From positions 1 to 12,892 of the forward strand of contig JAEOTJ010000217.1 of assembly GCA_016839905.1 (NCBI GenBank): a DNA stretch of 12,892 bases, read 5' to 3'. Of the stretch, positions 12,892 to 12,892 are shown in pieces. A model generated the notes under the pieces. It had not been told where the DNA came from. It searched no databases and worked only from the letters and a program-made list of their open reading frames with translations. Made by a program: the position numbers and the translations under genes. This stretch comes from Promethearchaeota archaeon (GTDB taxonomy: Archaea; Asgardarchaeota; Lokiarchaeia; Sigynarchaeales; SOKP01). Within the stretch, counting starts at the first letter, position 1. Each line of letters begins with the position of its first letter.

Positions 12892-12892
12892 A

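Noticed and set aside
1..12892. CRISPR arrays, tRNA or rRNA genes
   Set aside because: No regularly spaced repeats, cloverleaf with a T-loop consensus, or rRNA-like segment was found on either strand by eye; a covariance-model scan was not possible.

Overview
The window is AT-rich and archaeal. It carries aIF5B, a class I (archaeal-type) CCA-adding enzyme and an EF-2-type GTPase. Several starts are preceded by TATA-like boxes, and most genes stand alone or in pairs with short gaps. A longin-like protein, an EF-2 of eEF2/EFL1 character and an acidic linker protein paired with a small EngB-type GTPase suggest an Asgard archaeon, probably Loki-like. That lineage is inferred from protein style, not proven.

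Layout. 1-178: the 3' end of uvrA (+). 278-2086: infB/aIF5B (+), convergent with a longin-like gene (2091-2918, -). 3045-4502: cca (+). 4536-4740: a compact, previously easy-to-miss transcription unit on the minus strand with a TATA box, an inverted repeat at the predicted start, a Shine-Dalgarno sequence, a TTG start, a 38-residue secreted or membrane peptide, and a hairpin plus T-tract terminator. 4844-6016: a PLP aminotransferase (+). 6105-6263: a start-less 52-codon open frame. 6364-8679: the EF-2-type gene (+). 8719-9426: a HAD phosphatase (-). 9516-10852: a TnpB-carrying element with near-perfect terminal inverted repeats and an 8-bp direct repeat. 10921-12444: an acidic repeat-containing protein and an EngB-like GTPase (+). 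12475-12891: the C-terminal part of an LEA/WHy-like protein (-), cut by the window edge.

The most striking signal is in the EF-2-type gene. Its conserved GTPase domain is interrupted twice, once inside the P-loop (AHID / HGKT) and once in switch I (DLD / EQARGIT). Each interruption is exactly 30 nt if judged by family conservation, starts with a stop codon directly after a GAT codon, and leaves the reading frame unchanged. The two inserts share short sequence blocks. Removing both gives a normal, full-length EF-2. This looks like RNA-level removal (mini-introns) or translational bypassing; a decaying gene copy or an assembly error is the main alternative. The sequence alone cannot decide.

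The second signal is the TnpB element. Removing it together with one 8-bp repeat restores a near-perfect 27-bp tandem repeat, which looks like a shared promoter or operator between the HAD gene and the acidic-protein gene.
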